Source of the DNA: Cristatella mucedo
Taxonomy: Eukaryota > Bryozoa > Phylactolaemata > Cristatellidae
NCBI GenBank assembly: GCA_009760855.2
Contig: WPIO01000042.1
Span: 516,501-580,500, forward strand
Direction: 5' to 3'
DNA: 64,000 bases
The notes below the pieces were generated by a model that was given only the letters and a program-made list of their open reading frames with translations, had not been told where the DNA came from and made no database searches. A program made the position numbers and the translations under genes. Shown one piece after another: positions 45,515-51,154 of the stretch (positions within the stretch are counted from its first letter, which is position 1; the number at the start of each line of letters is the position of its first letter).

Positions 45515-46313
45515 CTCGGCTAAAAACCGTCCGCCGGTGATTAATGCAGCTTTAGGCTTGCAGCCCGACACATTCAACAGGGCGGGCCGCGAATGGAAGC
45601 CAGGGCGAGCCAGGGGAGGCGAACCTGGGCAAAATATGCCGTCCACCTCGTTGTACTTGACGAAGTCCTTGCCAACGGTTTCGATCAGGGTCATTTCCAT
45701 AAGCGTAACCAATGGGGCTATTTCGAATGTGTACCTAAAGTAGCAAAAATAGCGGCGTCGCCTAAAGCACCGCTGCCGACCGACAGCGGCGTCGCTGGCT
45801 GCGGCTCAGGTCAGGGCCAGGCCTCACTGTCGGTCACGTGGTGGCGGCGGCGGTGAAAGAGAAAAGGAATTTCGGAGGAGTGCAGCCCCGCGATCTTGCT
45901 CGCCAGCCGCCGCCGCCACCGCCCCGAAAGTACCGAGCTCGGCTGCGGCGGCGGCGGCGGCGGGTGGGAGGGGGACGCGTGAGCGGAGCACTCACGCCGT
46001 GGCGTGCAGCGTTTCCGTCAGATACGATCCGCCGAGAGCGAACTCGTCTATGCCCTGGTAGAGCTGATTGAAGAAGTGCGGGTGGCCTGAAATCCGCAAA
46101 AAGTTAACGCGCGGGCCCGACGCAGCCGTCACCTCGGCTGCTCGCGAGCCGAGCGGAGCGAGGCCGCGAATCCCGGACGCACCGGTTTTGACACTGTACT
46201 TGATGGTGTCTTCGCACAGCTTGATGAGTTCGTCGTTGTCGCACGGACTCTCCGACAGCCTGAGATCCACGAGGGTCTTAAGTACATCCGGCTGCACGAA
46301 GTCGACGACTTTG
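20520..46313 (-). CDS. GAD: Glutamate decarboxylase-like gene (GAD/CSAD/GADL1 family), 11 confirmed exons
   Basis: Group II PLP-dependent decarboxylase. The family decarboxylates glutamate to GABA (GAD), or cysteine sulfinate or aspartate (CSAD, GADL1); the substrate here is not settled. Eleven minus-strand exons join in phase with GT-AG introns: 46183-46313, 45996-46086, 45625-45734, 40573-40688, 40233-40367, 36269-36426, 34448-34550, 31946-32145, 30937-30991, 24032-24124 and 20520-20693. They give 455 residues with no stop or frameshift. Motifs in order are [34 protein letters not shown], the TSELSHY stacking His (about residue 152), [19 protein letters not shown] (PLP-binding Asp, about 234), [10 protein letters not shown] (Schiff-base Lys, about 266), [38 protein letters not shown] and the C-terminus ARLGADL. 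WDPHK replaces the usual WNPHK. The C-terminal exons look more GAD-like, while the central part resembles both GAD and CSAD. Length fits the family once about 50 N-terminal residues are added. Confidence 0.95.
20878..21232. repeat. A/T-rich low-complexity tract ((AAT)n, (TA)n)
   Basis: About 350 bases of AAT, AACA, TAATA and TATATA words in the last GAD intron. It grades from (ACA/AAT) to a (TA)n core near 21065-21120. Confidence 0.9.
21258..21432 (-). mobile_element. LINE-A 3' end, short copy
   Basis: An (ATT)n-type tail at 21258-21285 is followed on the minus strand by a diverged LINE-A 3' end (GAACTATTTATATAGCACCC, then TTAGTGATAACG and TCAGCACGCATAAGCACG). Intronic in GAD, same strand as the gene. 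Confidence 0.7.
22040..22690 (+). mobile_element. LINE-A copy with internal deletion (endonuclease joined to 3' end)
   Basis: The first part (22090-22375) translates to an AP-endonuclease C-terminal segment: [25 protein letters not shown], then a block reading [14 protein letters not shown] that aligns with the SDHYAIKF-type end. From about 22385 the sequence jumps to the LINE-A post-RT end (CTCAAATCCTTGGGAGACCG) and 3' UTR, ending with GTGCTTAGAAAGAGACACAG. The RT domain is missing. Confidence 0.75.
24032..24124 (-). CDS. GAD: GAD exon: [13 protein letters not shown] segment
   Basis: Acceptor TGCATTTTAG, donor CAG/GTGAGAG; phase 0 at both ends; 31 residues ([31 protein letters not shown]). 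It corresponds to the family block (T/V)NVCFW(F/Y)(I/V)PPSLR. The extra Phe (CFFWY) and the WW pair are unusual. Confidence 0.93.
24425..25341 (+). mobile_element. LINE-A copy, post-RT region to (ATT)n tail
   Basis: One of the better preserved copies. A frame at 24612-25085 remains open for 157 codons. It contains [65 protein letters not shown] and [13 protein letters not shown]. This is the ORF2 C-terminal domain typical of L2/CR1-like LINEs. The 3' UTR and GAGAGAGATTGAGTTCTCTG tail end in (ATT)n at 25324-25340. Confidence 0.9.
25640..27055 (+). mobile_element. LINE-A copy with RT motifs and 3' tail, internally deleted
   Basis: Translation shows the RT block [20 protein letters not shown], then [12 protein letters not shown] and the [15 protein letters not shown] motif (GVPQGSVLGP-like). 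Around 26310-26325 it jumps to the CTCAAACCGTTTAGAGACTG post-RT end and continues to AGAAAAAGGTTGAGTTCTCT and an (ATT)n tail near 27040. Sequence at 25420-25640 (frame with [18 protein letters not shown]) may be the upstream part of the same element. Confidence 0.8.
27060..27348. other. Intronic sequence, both strands open, undecided
   Basis: A 73-codon plus frame (27131-27352) and a 72-codon minus frame (27142-27360) overlap. Neither carries a known motif or clear splice sites, and GAD splicing around it is complete without it. Confidence 0.3.
27350..27610 (-). mobile_element. LINE-B 3' end copy
   Basis: Minus-strand LINE-B 3' region: CACAAAGCCATAAAGACTAA, GGTGTTATGCAGGAGAG, ACTTTCGGTACGCATTCGG and CCATAGTCGGCAGCAGGAGA on the plus strand. 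It is truncated at its 5' end near 27610. Confidence 0.85.
28595..29680 (-). mobile_element. LINE-A copy including RT YADD box
   Basis: Reading the minus strand from about 29680 down, the frame includes [20 protein letters not shown], the catalytic YADD box of L2/CR1-like RT. It continues through the post-RT region ([17 protein letters not shown]) and the 3' UTR to a short AATAATAATAGC tail at 28595. It is inactivated by frameshifts. Confidence 0.88.
29945..30648 (+). mobile_element. LINE-A copy, ORF2 C-terminus to (ATT)n tail
   Basis: The frame 29962-30402 is open for 146 codons: [78 protein letters not shown]. The 3' UTR and (ATT)n tail end at about 30642. The intact frame and low divergence from other copies suggest it is among the youngest LINE-A insertions here. 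Confidence 0.92.
30652..30812 (-). mobile_element. SINE-1 (tRNA-derived)
   Basis: On the minus strand the B box GGGCTCGAATCC is followed by TGCAGTAGGGAATCTTTTAT and the GATAGCCGTAAAGGCACTAA body motif. The tail abuts the (ATT)n tail of the neighbouring LINE-A. The A box region (CATAGCCTAGTAAGTAAG) is recognisable. Confidence 0.75.
30937..30991 (-). CDS. GAD: GAD exon: short 55-bp exon
   Basis: Acceptor TTTTTTGCAG, donor GAG/GTGAGTG. The first G completes the Met codon from the previous exon; 18 residues follow ([18 protein letters not shown]), matching the family helix YLxxxIKxREGFxLxxE. It is the smallest confirmed exon. Confidence 0.92.
31946..32145 (-). CDS. GAD: GAD exon: SYLFQQDK / GDKSIQCGR block
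   Basis: Acceptor ATTGCTTTGCAG, donor TGCAT/GTAAGTG; phase 0 in, phase 2 out. It encodes 66 residues including [59 protein letters not shown]. The catalytic-loop region of the GAD family lies at the start. Confidence 0.96.
32200..33040. other. GAD intron, no feature recognised
   Basis: AT-leaning intronic sequence without recognised repeats or open frames of note. Confidence 0.6.
33044..33222 (-). mobile_element. LINE-A 3' end, short copy
   Basis: An (AAT)n tail at 33044-33070 is followed by GAGAACTCAATCTCTTTCTA and the 3' UTR words GTTAGTGGCAGCATGC, AACATGGTTAGGGATGACAT and CAGGGTCAGCATGCA. Confidence 0.85.
33223..34440. other. GAD intron, no feature recognised
   Basis: No repeats recognised except a (GCA)n run at 34397-34422 that touches the 3' side of the next exon's intron. 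Confidence 0.55.
34448..34550 (-). CDS. GAD: GAD exon: PLP lysine exon
   Basis: Acceptor GTTTACTTTGACAG, donor ACG/GTGAGAA; the first G completes an Arg codon. It encodes 34 residues: [34 protein letters not shown]. The Lys of DPHK is the Schiff-base lysine. The residue two before it (family Asn) is Asp here. Confidence 0.97.
34751..34783. repeat. (CA)n microsatellite
   Basis: Uninterrupted CA repeat in an intron, preceded by variant CACATG/CGCACA words. Confidence 0.95.
34838..35090 (-). mobile_element. LINE-A 3' end copy
   Basis: An (AAT)n tail and CACTTGATAAAGCGCCCTCA are followed by the full 3' UTR word set (GCTGCAAAGGGAAACACGAT, GGTCAGCATGCAAATGTGG, GCACAGTGTCAGCACGCATA). Little divergence from consensus. 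Confidence 0.9.
35091..35228 (-). mobile_element. SINE-1 (tRNA-derived)
   Basis: On the minus strand: GTTAAGGCCTTCCCACTTCG, B box GTGAGTTCGAGTCC, GCAGGAAATCTTGCAAGTCA and GATAGCCGTTGAGACTCC. It lies directly against the 5' end of the neighbouring LINE-A fragment. Confidence 0.65.
35229..35775. other. GAD intron, no feature recognised
   Basis: Unique-looking intronic sequence; an open plus frame at 35541-35801 has no recognisable motif. Confidence 0.5.
35778..35955. repeat. GCA-rich minisatellite (unit about 15-18 bp)
   Basis: About ten imperfect copies of GTAGGTGGCAGCAGCA and variants (AGTATGTGGCAGCAGTAG at the left end). It directly precedes the (ATT)n tail of the next LINE-A copy. Confidence 0.9.
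35955..36228 (-). mobile_element. LINE-A 3' end copy, 40 bp beyond a GAD donor
   Basis: (AAT)n tail, GATAAAGCGCCCTCAGAGAA, complete 3' UTR and the start of the C-terminal coding part. It ends at TGCTGTCCTAAATAG near 36227, about 40 bases from the 5' splice site of the exon at 36269-36426. Confidence 0.92.
36269..36426 (-). CDS. GAD: GAD exon: [10 protein letters not shown] / HADAAWGG block
   Basis: Acceptor GGTCGTTTCAG, donor CGCAG/GTGAGTG; phase 0 in, phase 2 out. It encodes 52 residues: [52 protein letters not shown]. It holds the Asp that pairs with the PLP pyridine nitrogen (DAAWGG). Confidence 0.97.
36460..36742 (-). mobile_element. LINE-A 3' end copy, 34 bp before a GAD acceptor
   Basis: An AATAATAATAG tail begins about 34 bases upstream (gene sense) of the acceptor of exon 36269-36426. 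It is followed by the 3' UTR (GCTGCAAAGGGAAACACGAT, GGTCAGCGTGCAAGTGTGG) and CACTAAATACTGTCATAAAT near the 5' end. Confidence 0.92.
37420..37565 (-). mobile_element. LINE-A 3' end, old copy
   Basis: Diverged words GAGCGAAATAAATCTTATTC, TAGGCACTTCACAGATATGC, GGTTAGTGATCACACGC and GTGTCAGCACGAGTAAGCA fit the LINE-A 3' UTR on the minus strand. The (ATT)n tail is lost. Confidence 0.6.
37570..37705 (-). repeat. SINE-1 relic
   Basis: Minus-strand TAGGTTCGTCTTTGCAGGAA resembles the SINE-1 B box and following GCAG words. The rest is strongly diverged. Confidence 0.4.
37706..38235. other. GAD intron, no feature recognised
   Basis: Low-interest intronic sequence without recognised repeats. Confidence 0.5.
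38238..38482 (-). mobile_element. LINE-B 3' end copy (young)
   Basis: Starts at CAGTAACTCCACAAAGTCAT and ends at GTCGGCAGTTGGAGAGTA. It differs from the copy at 58512-58755 at only about four positions by eye and has the same 5' truncation point. Confidence 0.9.
38520..39165 (+). mobile_element. LINE-A copy, ORF2 C-terminus to (ATT)n
   Basis: Frame 38522-38917 is open for 131 codons ([60 protein letters not shown]). The 3' UTR and tail (GAAAGAGATTGAGTTCTCTG, ATTATTATTAT) end near 39163. Confidence 0.9.
39170..39999. other. GAD intron, no feature recognised
   Basis: Minus-strand frame 39454-39876 (140 codons) has no recognisable motif and no matching splice sites in the GAD phase pattern. 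Otherwise unremarkable. Confidence 0.45.
40002..40145 (+). mobile_element. SINE-2, best preserved copy
   Basis: A-box region TGGTTTGGCCCAGCGGTTAA and GGTGCTCACTCCGACCAAGG; B-box region GGGCTCGAGCTCC. Then GAGGCATATGTGAAGTGCC and the LINE-A-like tail TGAATAGAGATTAAGTTCTC, TAGGGCGCTATGCAAATGAA. It ends about 90 bases from the donor of the exon at 40233. Confidence 0.8.
40233..40367 (-). CDS. GAD: GAD exon: SHY / substrate-side exon
   Basis: Acceptor GGCCCTTTTAG, donor CAG/GTGAGAC; phase 0 both ends; 45 residues: [45 protein letters not shown]. The His of SHY stacks on PLP in this family. It follows TSEL from the previous exon, where most members have Q or K in place of L. Confidence 0.96.
40573..40688 (-). 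CDS. GAD: GAD exon: GGSISNMY block
   Basis: Acceptor CGTTTTCAG; donor CTG/GTACGG is weaker than the others. The first two bases complete Gly; 38 residues follow: [38 protein letters not shown]. The sequence matches the [15 protein letters not shown] motif. Confidence 0.95.
41083..41284 (-). mobile_element. SINE-1, well preserved
   Basis: On the minus strand: GATGGCGCACTAGGTAAGG (A box), GACCTCAGTCCCGAGTTAG, B box GGGTTTGAATCC, TGCAGTGGGCGATCCTTTAT, GATGGTCGTAAAGGCTCTTC, and an A/T-rich tail with TTTTTTATTATT. Same family and order as 63327-63500. Confidence 0.88.
41285..41560. other. GAD intron, no feature recognised
   Basis: Nothing recognised; the minus frame 41033-41536 lies partly over the SINE-1 and is not a gene. 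Confidence 0.5.
41680..42620 (-). mobile_element. Diverged LINE (RT region), 3' end missing
   Basis: On the minus strand at 41680-41710 a VPQDSILG word corresponds to RT motif GVPQGSVLGP. At 41880-42010 a frame with [14 protein letters not shown] aligns with ALLRVYNDL of LINE-A, but stops and frameshifts are frequent. Near 42490 the word GAGCGGTTAAGAAGATGGTC matches the pre-RT region of the 52.7-55.2 kb LINE-A copy. It is a relative of LINE-A, much older, with a (CT)n at 41718-41741. Confidence 0.6.
41718..41741. repeat. (CT)n microsatellite
   Basis: Short uninterrupted CT run within the old LINE. Confidence 0.9.
42897..43563 (-). mobile_element. LINE-A copy, 3' part (interrupted by LINE-B)
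   Basis: (AAT)n tail at 42897-42925, 3' UTR, then C-terminal coding region (ATACGAACTAAATGCACGGT, TTTGCAACAACTGTAGGCGC). The element stops at ATGGGCTGG (43562), where LINE-B begins, and resumes beyond 44015. Confidence 0.88.
43564..44015 (-). mobile_element. LINE-B copy nested in LINE-A
   Basis: Starts with the ATTAC-type tail (TAATGTAATGTAATTCCGTT) and runs through GTAGCTCCGTAAGGCCATAA, CAGGAGAGTTTTGTATAGCG and the coding end that reads [10 protein letters not shown]-like on the minus strand near 43850. It is the longest LINE-B copy here. Confidence 0.88.
44016..44168 (-). mobile_element. LINE-A copy, continuation beyond nested LINE-B
   Basis: GGTAGGCCCAGCAAATAGTG, TGGATATAGTATCCCTGCTT, TAGCAATGTTGAGTAGCCGC and CTGTGGAGCTGATGTGG match the LINE-A region that follows the interruption point in uninterrupted copies (for example 29150-29310). 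Confidence 0.85.
44171..44275 (-). mobile_element. LINE-A 3' tail, short insertion
   Basis: (AAT)n tail, GATATAGCGCGCTCAGAGAA and TTTACATTTGCTGCAAAGG; about 100 bases only, ending near the older LINE-A fragment. Confidence 0.8.
44276..44885. other. GAD intron, no feature recognised
   Basis: No repeat family recognised. Small frames on both strands at 44602-44837 mirror each other. Confidence 0.5.
44888..45327 (+). mobile_element. LINE-B copy, ORF2 C-terminus and 3' end
   Basis: Frame 44896-45177 reads [40 protein letters not shown] and [11 protein letters not shown]. The 3' end has GTCTTTATGGCCTTACGGAG and an ATTAAATTACATTACATT tail, which defines the LINE-B tail type. Confidence 0.9.
45434..45452. 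repeat. Poly-G run
   Basis: G homopolymer in a GC-rich stretch, between GGCGG and CTGCTCG. Confidence 0.85.
45472..45513. repeat. (GGC)n trinucleotide repeat
   Basis: About 13 GGC/CGG triplets, intronic in GAD close to the exon at 45625. Poly-Arg and poly-Ala frames here are artefacts. Confidence 0.95.
45625..45734 (-). CDS. GAD: GAD exon: FEIAP / GIFCPG block
   Basis: Acceptor GCTACTTTAG; donor CCAG/GTTCGC is a weak consensus. It encodes [36 protein letters not shown] plus split Gly. It matches the family's TYEIAPVFxLME and DGIF(S/C)PGG motifs and is flanked by GC-rich intron. Confidence 0.95.
45780..45990. other. GC-rich intronic segment with CGG/CCG clusters
   Basis: Clusters of GGCGG and CCGCCG between two GAD exons; frames are composition artefacts. 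Confidence 0.6.
45996..46086 (-). CDS. GAD: GAD exon: HPHFFNQL block
   Basis: Acceptor CGGATTTCAG, donor ACGGC/GTGAGTG; phase 1 in, phase 2 out. It encodes [29 protein letters not shown]. It matches KTGHPRFFNQL. The family Arg after HP is His here. Confidence 0.96.
46183..46313 (-). CDS. GAD: GAD exon: KVVDF to KTG
   Basis: Acceptor TTGCTTTTAG wording near 46314-46323 (TTTTAG), donor ACCG/GTGCGTC; phase 2 in, phase 1 out. It encodes [43 protein letters not shown] plus split Gly. It is the most 5' exon identified by similarity. Confidence 0.95.
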
Positions 46314-46734
46314 CTAAAAGCACAGGATGAAAGCGACATGTCTCTCCGAGAGACAGGTCCGCAGGTGTGCACAAAACTAGTCCGGATCAGGAAAAGAGCT
46401 CGACTTCTCCAAATCTTTATCCTCCCATTTCTCTTCCTTCCTCCCTCATCTTGGCTCTGTATTTAATCAGTATGCTGCCTGCGTTCTGACGGAGCATGTC
46501 TGGCACTAGCTTTTTTTGTGATGCGACTTTGTTGCGCTCGTGGGCCAAGCGGCTTTGTTTTGGAAAATGGGTTGCAAGTCCGAGTACTCTACACCGCCTT
46601 TGCTGCCCTGCCGAATAGTACTCCCTTCAAATTGAAACGGCTTCTGCTGGCCAGTGCCGAGCTGCTTTCTAATATACAAATATTGCCGATGGATTAAACC
46701 ATCCTATTTTCAGTTTCATTTTTTCTTTGTCCTT

Positions 46735-46922
46735 GCTGCGCGCCCCTTTCCTCCTCTTACTCTGCCCTTTCCTGCTCTCGTCCTCCATTTCCTCATCTTT
46801 CTCTCCTCGTCGTCTTCCGCCTCCCAATCCTCGCCTTCCTACTCATTATCCTCGCACTCCTTGTCATCTGACACCTCGTCCGACTCCTCATCCTCCTAAT
46901 CCTCGTCCTCCCTTTCATTTAA
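46735..46922. repeat. Pyrimidine-rich low-complexity tract (CTC/TCC)
   Basis: Almost pure C/T sequence with CCTC and TCCTCG words, strand-asymmetric. It lies upstream (gene sense) of the exon at 46183. Confidence 0.85.
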
Positions 46923-47531
46923 CGAAATAGTCTAGAGCGGAGAATTAGTGAATGAACAAGTCAAAACGCATCTGCACAAACCGGCGAGTGCTTCCAGAGT
47001 ACCGAGACAGCGAAGAGGAAAGTCCCAGGAAAGGAGGTAAGAAGGAGGAGGAGAATGAGCAGAAGCCTGGCCTGGATAGAGATGGAAACTGACGATTCAA
47101 TTGGTCTTTGGCAGCGGGAATGTTAAGGATCACTTAAGAGACTCAATTGTACACTTCCTGCAGGGCACAGAGCTTCGCCCGCCACACCCTACCTAACTGT
47201 CACAGCTGTTGCAGATCGAATGCCTCGCCCTGGTTCACCCTGCTCAGCGATCGCCATATTGCGGCGATCGAGACACAAAATGAAAGGACTCAGACTTACA
47301 ACCGAGTTCTGCTCATACAACCTTCGGGCTCTGCTGTTCCGAAATTATCGCAGGAACTTTTCCTGGCGGTGCAGATTGGCTAGAGGGCGTCTAGAGAGCG
47401 AATGAGCGACCGGCGACTAAACGGGAAATCGAGCTGGCAAATGAAAGACGAGTGTGAGCAGAGTCAGGCAATTCGCACAGCTCTGTCTGTCCTTCTGTTT
47501 GTCCGAGTTGGTCTCAACGACAGACACTTAC
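46923..47531. other. GAD intron, no feature recognised
   Basis: Between the similarity-confirmed first exon and the phase-compatible candidate at 47532. Nothing else recognised. Confidence 0.45.
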
Positions 47532-47612
47532 CGGAGGTGCAAGCCTCGCTGACACTCTATTATTTCTACGATATCCTTAGACGTAATAGCTACAAGACGT
47601 AGCTCATGCAAA
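47532..47612 (-). CDS. GAD: Candidate upstream GAD exon
   Basis: Acceptor GGTTTCCAG, donor CTCCG/GTAAGTG. It enters with one base completing a codon and leaves in phase 2, which fits the C that opens the exon at 46183-46313. It encodes LHELRLVAITSKDIVEIIEC, QRGLHL and then split Arg before KVVDF. In CSAD/GAD a helix like VVxEAIxxG lies about 13 residues before the KV(V/C) word, and IVEIIECQRG sits at that distance. Sequence identity is too low to be certain. Confidence 0.38.
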
Positions 47613-49290
47613 CTGGAAACCCTAAGTAAACTACCACTCTAGAAAACTTTGCTGGGACTATTTAAAAATCACAAAATATTCGAACTCTCGGAAAGTGCCC
47701 CATGTATATGCATCACTTCTGAAACCTGTATCACGGTTGCGAAAAGTTCTTGCAATGAGCCGCCCGCCTGCCGAGCCAATTTCCGCATCTATGGCGTTGC
47801 CAAAATTAGCCAAGTTGCGTTCACAGCTATAACGGCTGAGTCAGCCAGCTCGCTAGCCATTAGCAGGATTGATCGCAGTACAGAATTTTATGGTTTAGAG
47901 CTTCCTCCCTAAATGTTCTTAACAACTTGTCTTAAATTTGTCACCCCTAGTTTGTGTCGACCTCCCAAAATTAGCCACGCTTCGCTTTTGCTACATCCCC
48001 GCTCAAGGTTCTAGCTAATGAAGCACTCAATTTAAGCTTACGCCTTACTATCCTTTCTATTATTATTATTATTATAATTATTTGGTTCTCAGTTATTTGA
48101 CGCACTGTGAGAAGTCGCACATAGATTCCCAGAGCATTAGGCCGACATCTGCCAAGGATCTAAATCCCTAAATCTCAAACGCGTCTCAAGACAGCTCTGT
48201 ACAGGTCGATCTGCAATGCAGCTCTCAAACTGCTTTCCAGACTTTATAAGCCAATCTTACCGACATACTTTTAGCACAGACCTCGCATTTTCGCTTTCTT
48301 CAATCCTGATGTCGACTACGTCCCTCCGAGCGGTGTGGGAGCCGCCTCAGGCTCCTTGCCAGACGAGTTGCAAGGCGAGAGGAGAGGTAGCTGGGCGCGA
48401 GCGAGAGAGGGTTGGGGCTAACTAACGTCCTGCTCACGGAGGGTGGGCACCGTGAGAACCGCAGCTCTTACTGCGAACCTGTTTGGAAAAGTGATAAGCC
48501 TACTCAGCTCGTGTTCACTTGGTTGCGGGCCTGCGTGAGTGTGAACGAAATCGATAGGCGGCGAGGGACTGGAGTAGGCAAGGCGTAGGATAGGCAAGGC
48601 GTAGGATAGGCAAGGCGTAGGATGAGTAAGCGATAGCAAAAAATATGGGTGCCGCCCCAATCGGGCGAGCACGACACATGCTAGGCGTCTCTTGGGCTAA
48701 GAAAAGACCGTGGCATCTACGTGCGGTGAGAAGGAAGCGAGACGAGTGCAAGCGTGACGCCCTCCCTCCCTCCGATCTCGGCAGCAGAGTTGCCACGAGG
48801 CAGTAGCAGAGAGCTCCGACGGCCCACGTGCACAGCGCGTGGACGACGCAAGGACGGCTCAATTCGACGGTTTGGGCTTCGGATATAATGCATCGCAGTG
48901 ACAGCAATGAGATCTTACCCATTTCCATCCTTGTTACCTTCTCTCAGGCAGTTGCGGTAGAGAAGCGGCCACAACCGCTCCAAGAAAGCATAGCCTCGAC
49001 TCTGCTCCGAAGAATTGTGAGTCGACGCTGACATTGCCATGGCTCTAGCGTCTGGGCCGATTAGGTACCTGGAGTGAATGCAGTCACCAACGCTTGATCT
49101 GAACCGGGCAGCGACCGCTTCGGAAGCAGAATGCTTAAACCGCCGGGGCAGCGAAGCTGCGGTCGCTTCGAAGGCCTAGCTGTCTCGCGAGCGTGCACGT
49201 GTTTGTGAATGTGTACGTATGCGGGAGGAGGGCGGTTAAGAGGAGGCCTCCTAATAGTATGCAGCCTGAACCCGACCCACGAGTCACGTG
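47613..49290. other. Upstream region or first intron of GAD
   Basis: No gene recognised. It contains an (ATT)n run at about 48058-48078, the short tandem repeat at 48572 and a GGAAATGG/GTAAGATC donor-like site near 48918. Frames on both strands at 48515-48928 have no motifs. Confidence 0.4.
48572..48623. repeat. Short tandem repeat, unit about 18 bp
   Basis: Three copies of TAGGCAAGGCGTAGGA with the third diverging (ATGAGTAAGCG). Confidence 0.85.
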
Positions 49291-49930
49291 GTCGGAACCC
49301 AGCCGCCGGCCTGCCACCTGGCAGATCGCCTAACGCCTATCGCTCGGAGTACAGCCCCAGCAACGGTCAGCTCGACCAAATCGAAGTGGGAGTGTTGTGC
49401 CGAGCCCACGCTCGGCCGTCTCCCATGCCAGTCGCTTTGCCGACGGTGCCGCCTGCGCCCGTGCCGGCTCATCCGTTGGCGGAGCAGCTCTCGCTCAGGA
49501 TGCAGTCGCCACTCGAACCTGATCGTTCAAATCCCCCACCCGTTCGTAGGGCCACATCTATGGTCTACACGGATCGATCGTACAGCCTTTAAGGGATCTG
49601 CTTGACAAGCAATGAGCAGCGGCCGGCGCTGGAGACGATCACTTCTGAAACCTACCTGGCTCTGAGGCCGACCGCCGTGGCGGCTGCTTCGCCGGCGGCA
49701 GAGGCGAGGCACGACGCTGCAAACCGAGCAGCGAACGCCCGATACATTGATAGCAGCAGCCTGGCTGGCACTGAGCCGGGGGGGGGGGCGGAGGAGGGCG
49801 CGCTTGGCACTAAGGGTTCCCCGCACGGCAAGCAGGTGGCGATCAGGGAGCCCAGCCGCAGCGGCCGATGGCGGGGTCGAAAGTCGAGACGAGAACCGAG
49901 AAAAATGGTTCCGCTATCCCGCACGCAGCT
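49290..49930. promoter_or_regulatory. CpG-rich region, candidate GAD promoter
   Basis: GC- and CpG-rich sequence containing the candidate first exon (49656-49747). A plus-strand frame ending at 49592 also follows an acceptor-like CCACCTGGCAG at about 49323, with Pro/Ala-rich sequence (PMPVALPTVPPAPVPAHPLA), so an opposite-strand exon is an alternative reading. Confidence 0.35.
49656..49747 (-). CDS. GAD: Candidate first coding exon of GAD
   Basis: ATG at 49745-49747, 30 codons, then donor GCCAG/GTAGGTT in phase 2. AG plus the T opening the candidate exon at 47612 makes Ser, so the frame continues into GAD. The peptide (MYRAFAARFAASCLASAAGE, AAATAVGLRA) is Ala/Arg-rich with one acidic residue, like an organelle presequence. 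No family similarity supports it; the frame is also open upstream to 49924. Confidence 0.28.
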
Positions 49931-49934
49931 TTAG

Positions 49935-50485
49935 CGTGGACTGCGACTGGGTTCACTGCAGCGGTAAGCGTTTGTACCAGCTGCAACCACCCATTCCACG
50001 CGTAAGCTAGAGGTCACGACGTTCTACCTCTCGACAAGGTTGTCTCCAGGTCTTAAAAAGGGGGCCGACTGGAGGAAGAAGGCGCTCTGACTAGCGTCAG
50101 CAGGTGGCCCTGTGCTGATATGCCCCTCCCCCGTACAGCCGTGTATTCTGGATTCAACGAATTACCGCACTTAACAGCCATCTACCACAATCCTCTTTAA
50201 TGAAGCGACAATTGAAAGAAGTCGGTGGCATGAAGCCCAAATTTTGATTGATTATTATCGTACACGTTTGTTATGGCATAACCGCAGAATTTCGCGAGAT
50301 TTCGCCCACGCTTTCTAACGCAAGAGGTTTCCCAAGACGGCAGTAACAACCCGAGGATTTTTAAAGCATAGCGCAGAGTTTTGCACTTTGTTGTTCGCAT
50401 GTGGAACTTAATCTGTAGACAGACTGTGCAGACCGCCGTTTGGTTCTCTAGAGCAGCACCGTTTGCTACGATTGAGTAATAGCAA
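49935..50485. other. Unassigned region
   Basis: No gene or repeat recognised. Confidence 0.5.
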
Positions 50486-50489
50486 CAGC

Positions 50490-50600
50490 GACAATGTTAA
50501 TAATAACTACACACATGTATAGCGGCCTAAGGCAGAGGTAGATTTCTTTCTAAGCACTTTACAGATGCTGGGGATGAAAGCCTGTCAAAGCAGGCCAGTT
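50490..50600 (-). mobile_element. LINE-A 3' tail, short old copy
   Basis: GTTAATAATAACTACACACA, TAGCGGCCTAAGGCAGAGG and TTTCTAAGCACTTTACAGAT resemble the LINE-A 3' end on the minus strand. It is short and diverged. Confidence 0.55.
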
Positions 50601-50619
50601 TGGACGCTTTTAAAGGGTA

Positions 50620-51154
50620 ACACACATGGATGGCAGCAAATTTTCTTAAACTGAATGATCATAAAACCAACTTAGTAGTTATTTGCAAACCAAGTGTGAT
50701 TCAGAATTTGGAAAGGCTAACGCTCAAAATTGGCTCTGCCACCAGCACATCTCCTGTTAAATCTGCACGAAATCTAGGTGTCATGTTCCAAAGTGATTTT
50801 TCGTTAGTAGACCACATCGGCTCCACAATCAAGTCTTCCTACTTTCAGCTACCTAACATAGCTAAGAACCGGGCTTGTTTAGGCGGGATACCACATCTAA
50901 GTTGGTTCATGTATTTGTGACATCCCGACTCGACTTCTGTAACTCAGTGCTTGCTGGTCCACTGGCCCGTGCAATCAGGTGCTTACAGCTGGTGCAAAAC
51001 TGTGCAGCAATGCTTGTCTGTCGTGAGCGTCGCAGTTGCCACATCACACCACTTCTCGCCGACCTACACTGGCTACCAGTCAAGCAACGCATCGCCTTCA
51101 AGGTTTTTATCACTCACTTTTAGGTCCCTTCATTCGTTGGCTCCGGCCCACCTA
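50620..51154 (+). mobile_element. LINE-A copy, part 1 (interrupted)
   Basis: Frames give MAANFLKLNDHKTNLVVICK, SPVKSARNLGVMFQSDFSLV (post-YADD region of RT). They continue with [20 protein letters not shown] and LPVKQRIAFKVF. The copy is interrupted at about 51154 by the short insertion described next and resumes at 51222. Confidence 0.9.

Noticed and set aside
45226-45540. 104-codon frame with a poly-Arg run
   Set aside because: Fusion of the LINE-B 3' end with poly-G and (GGC)n repeats.
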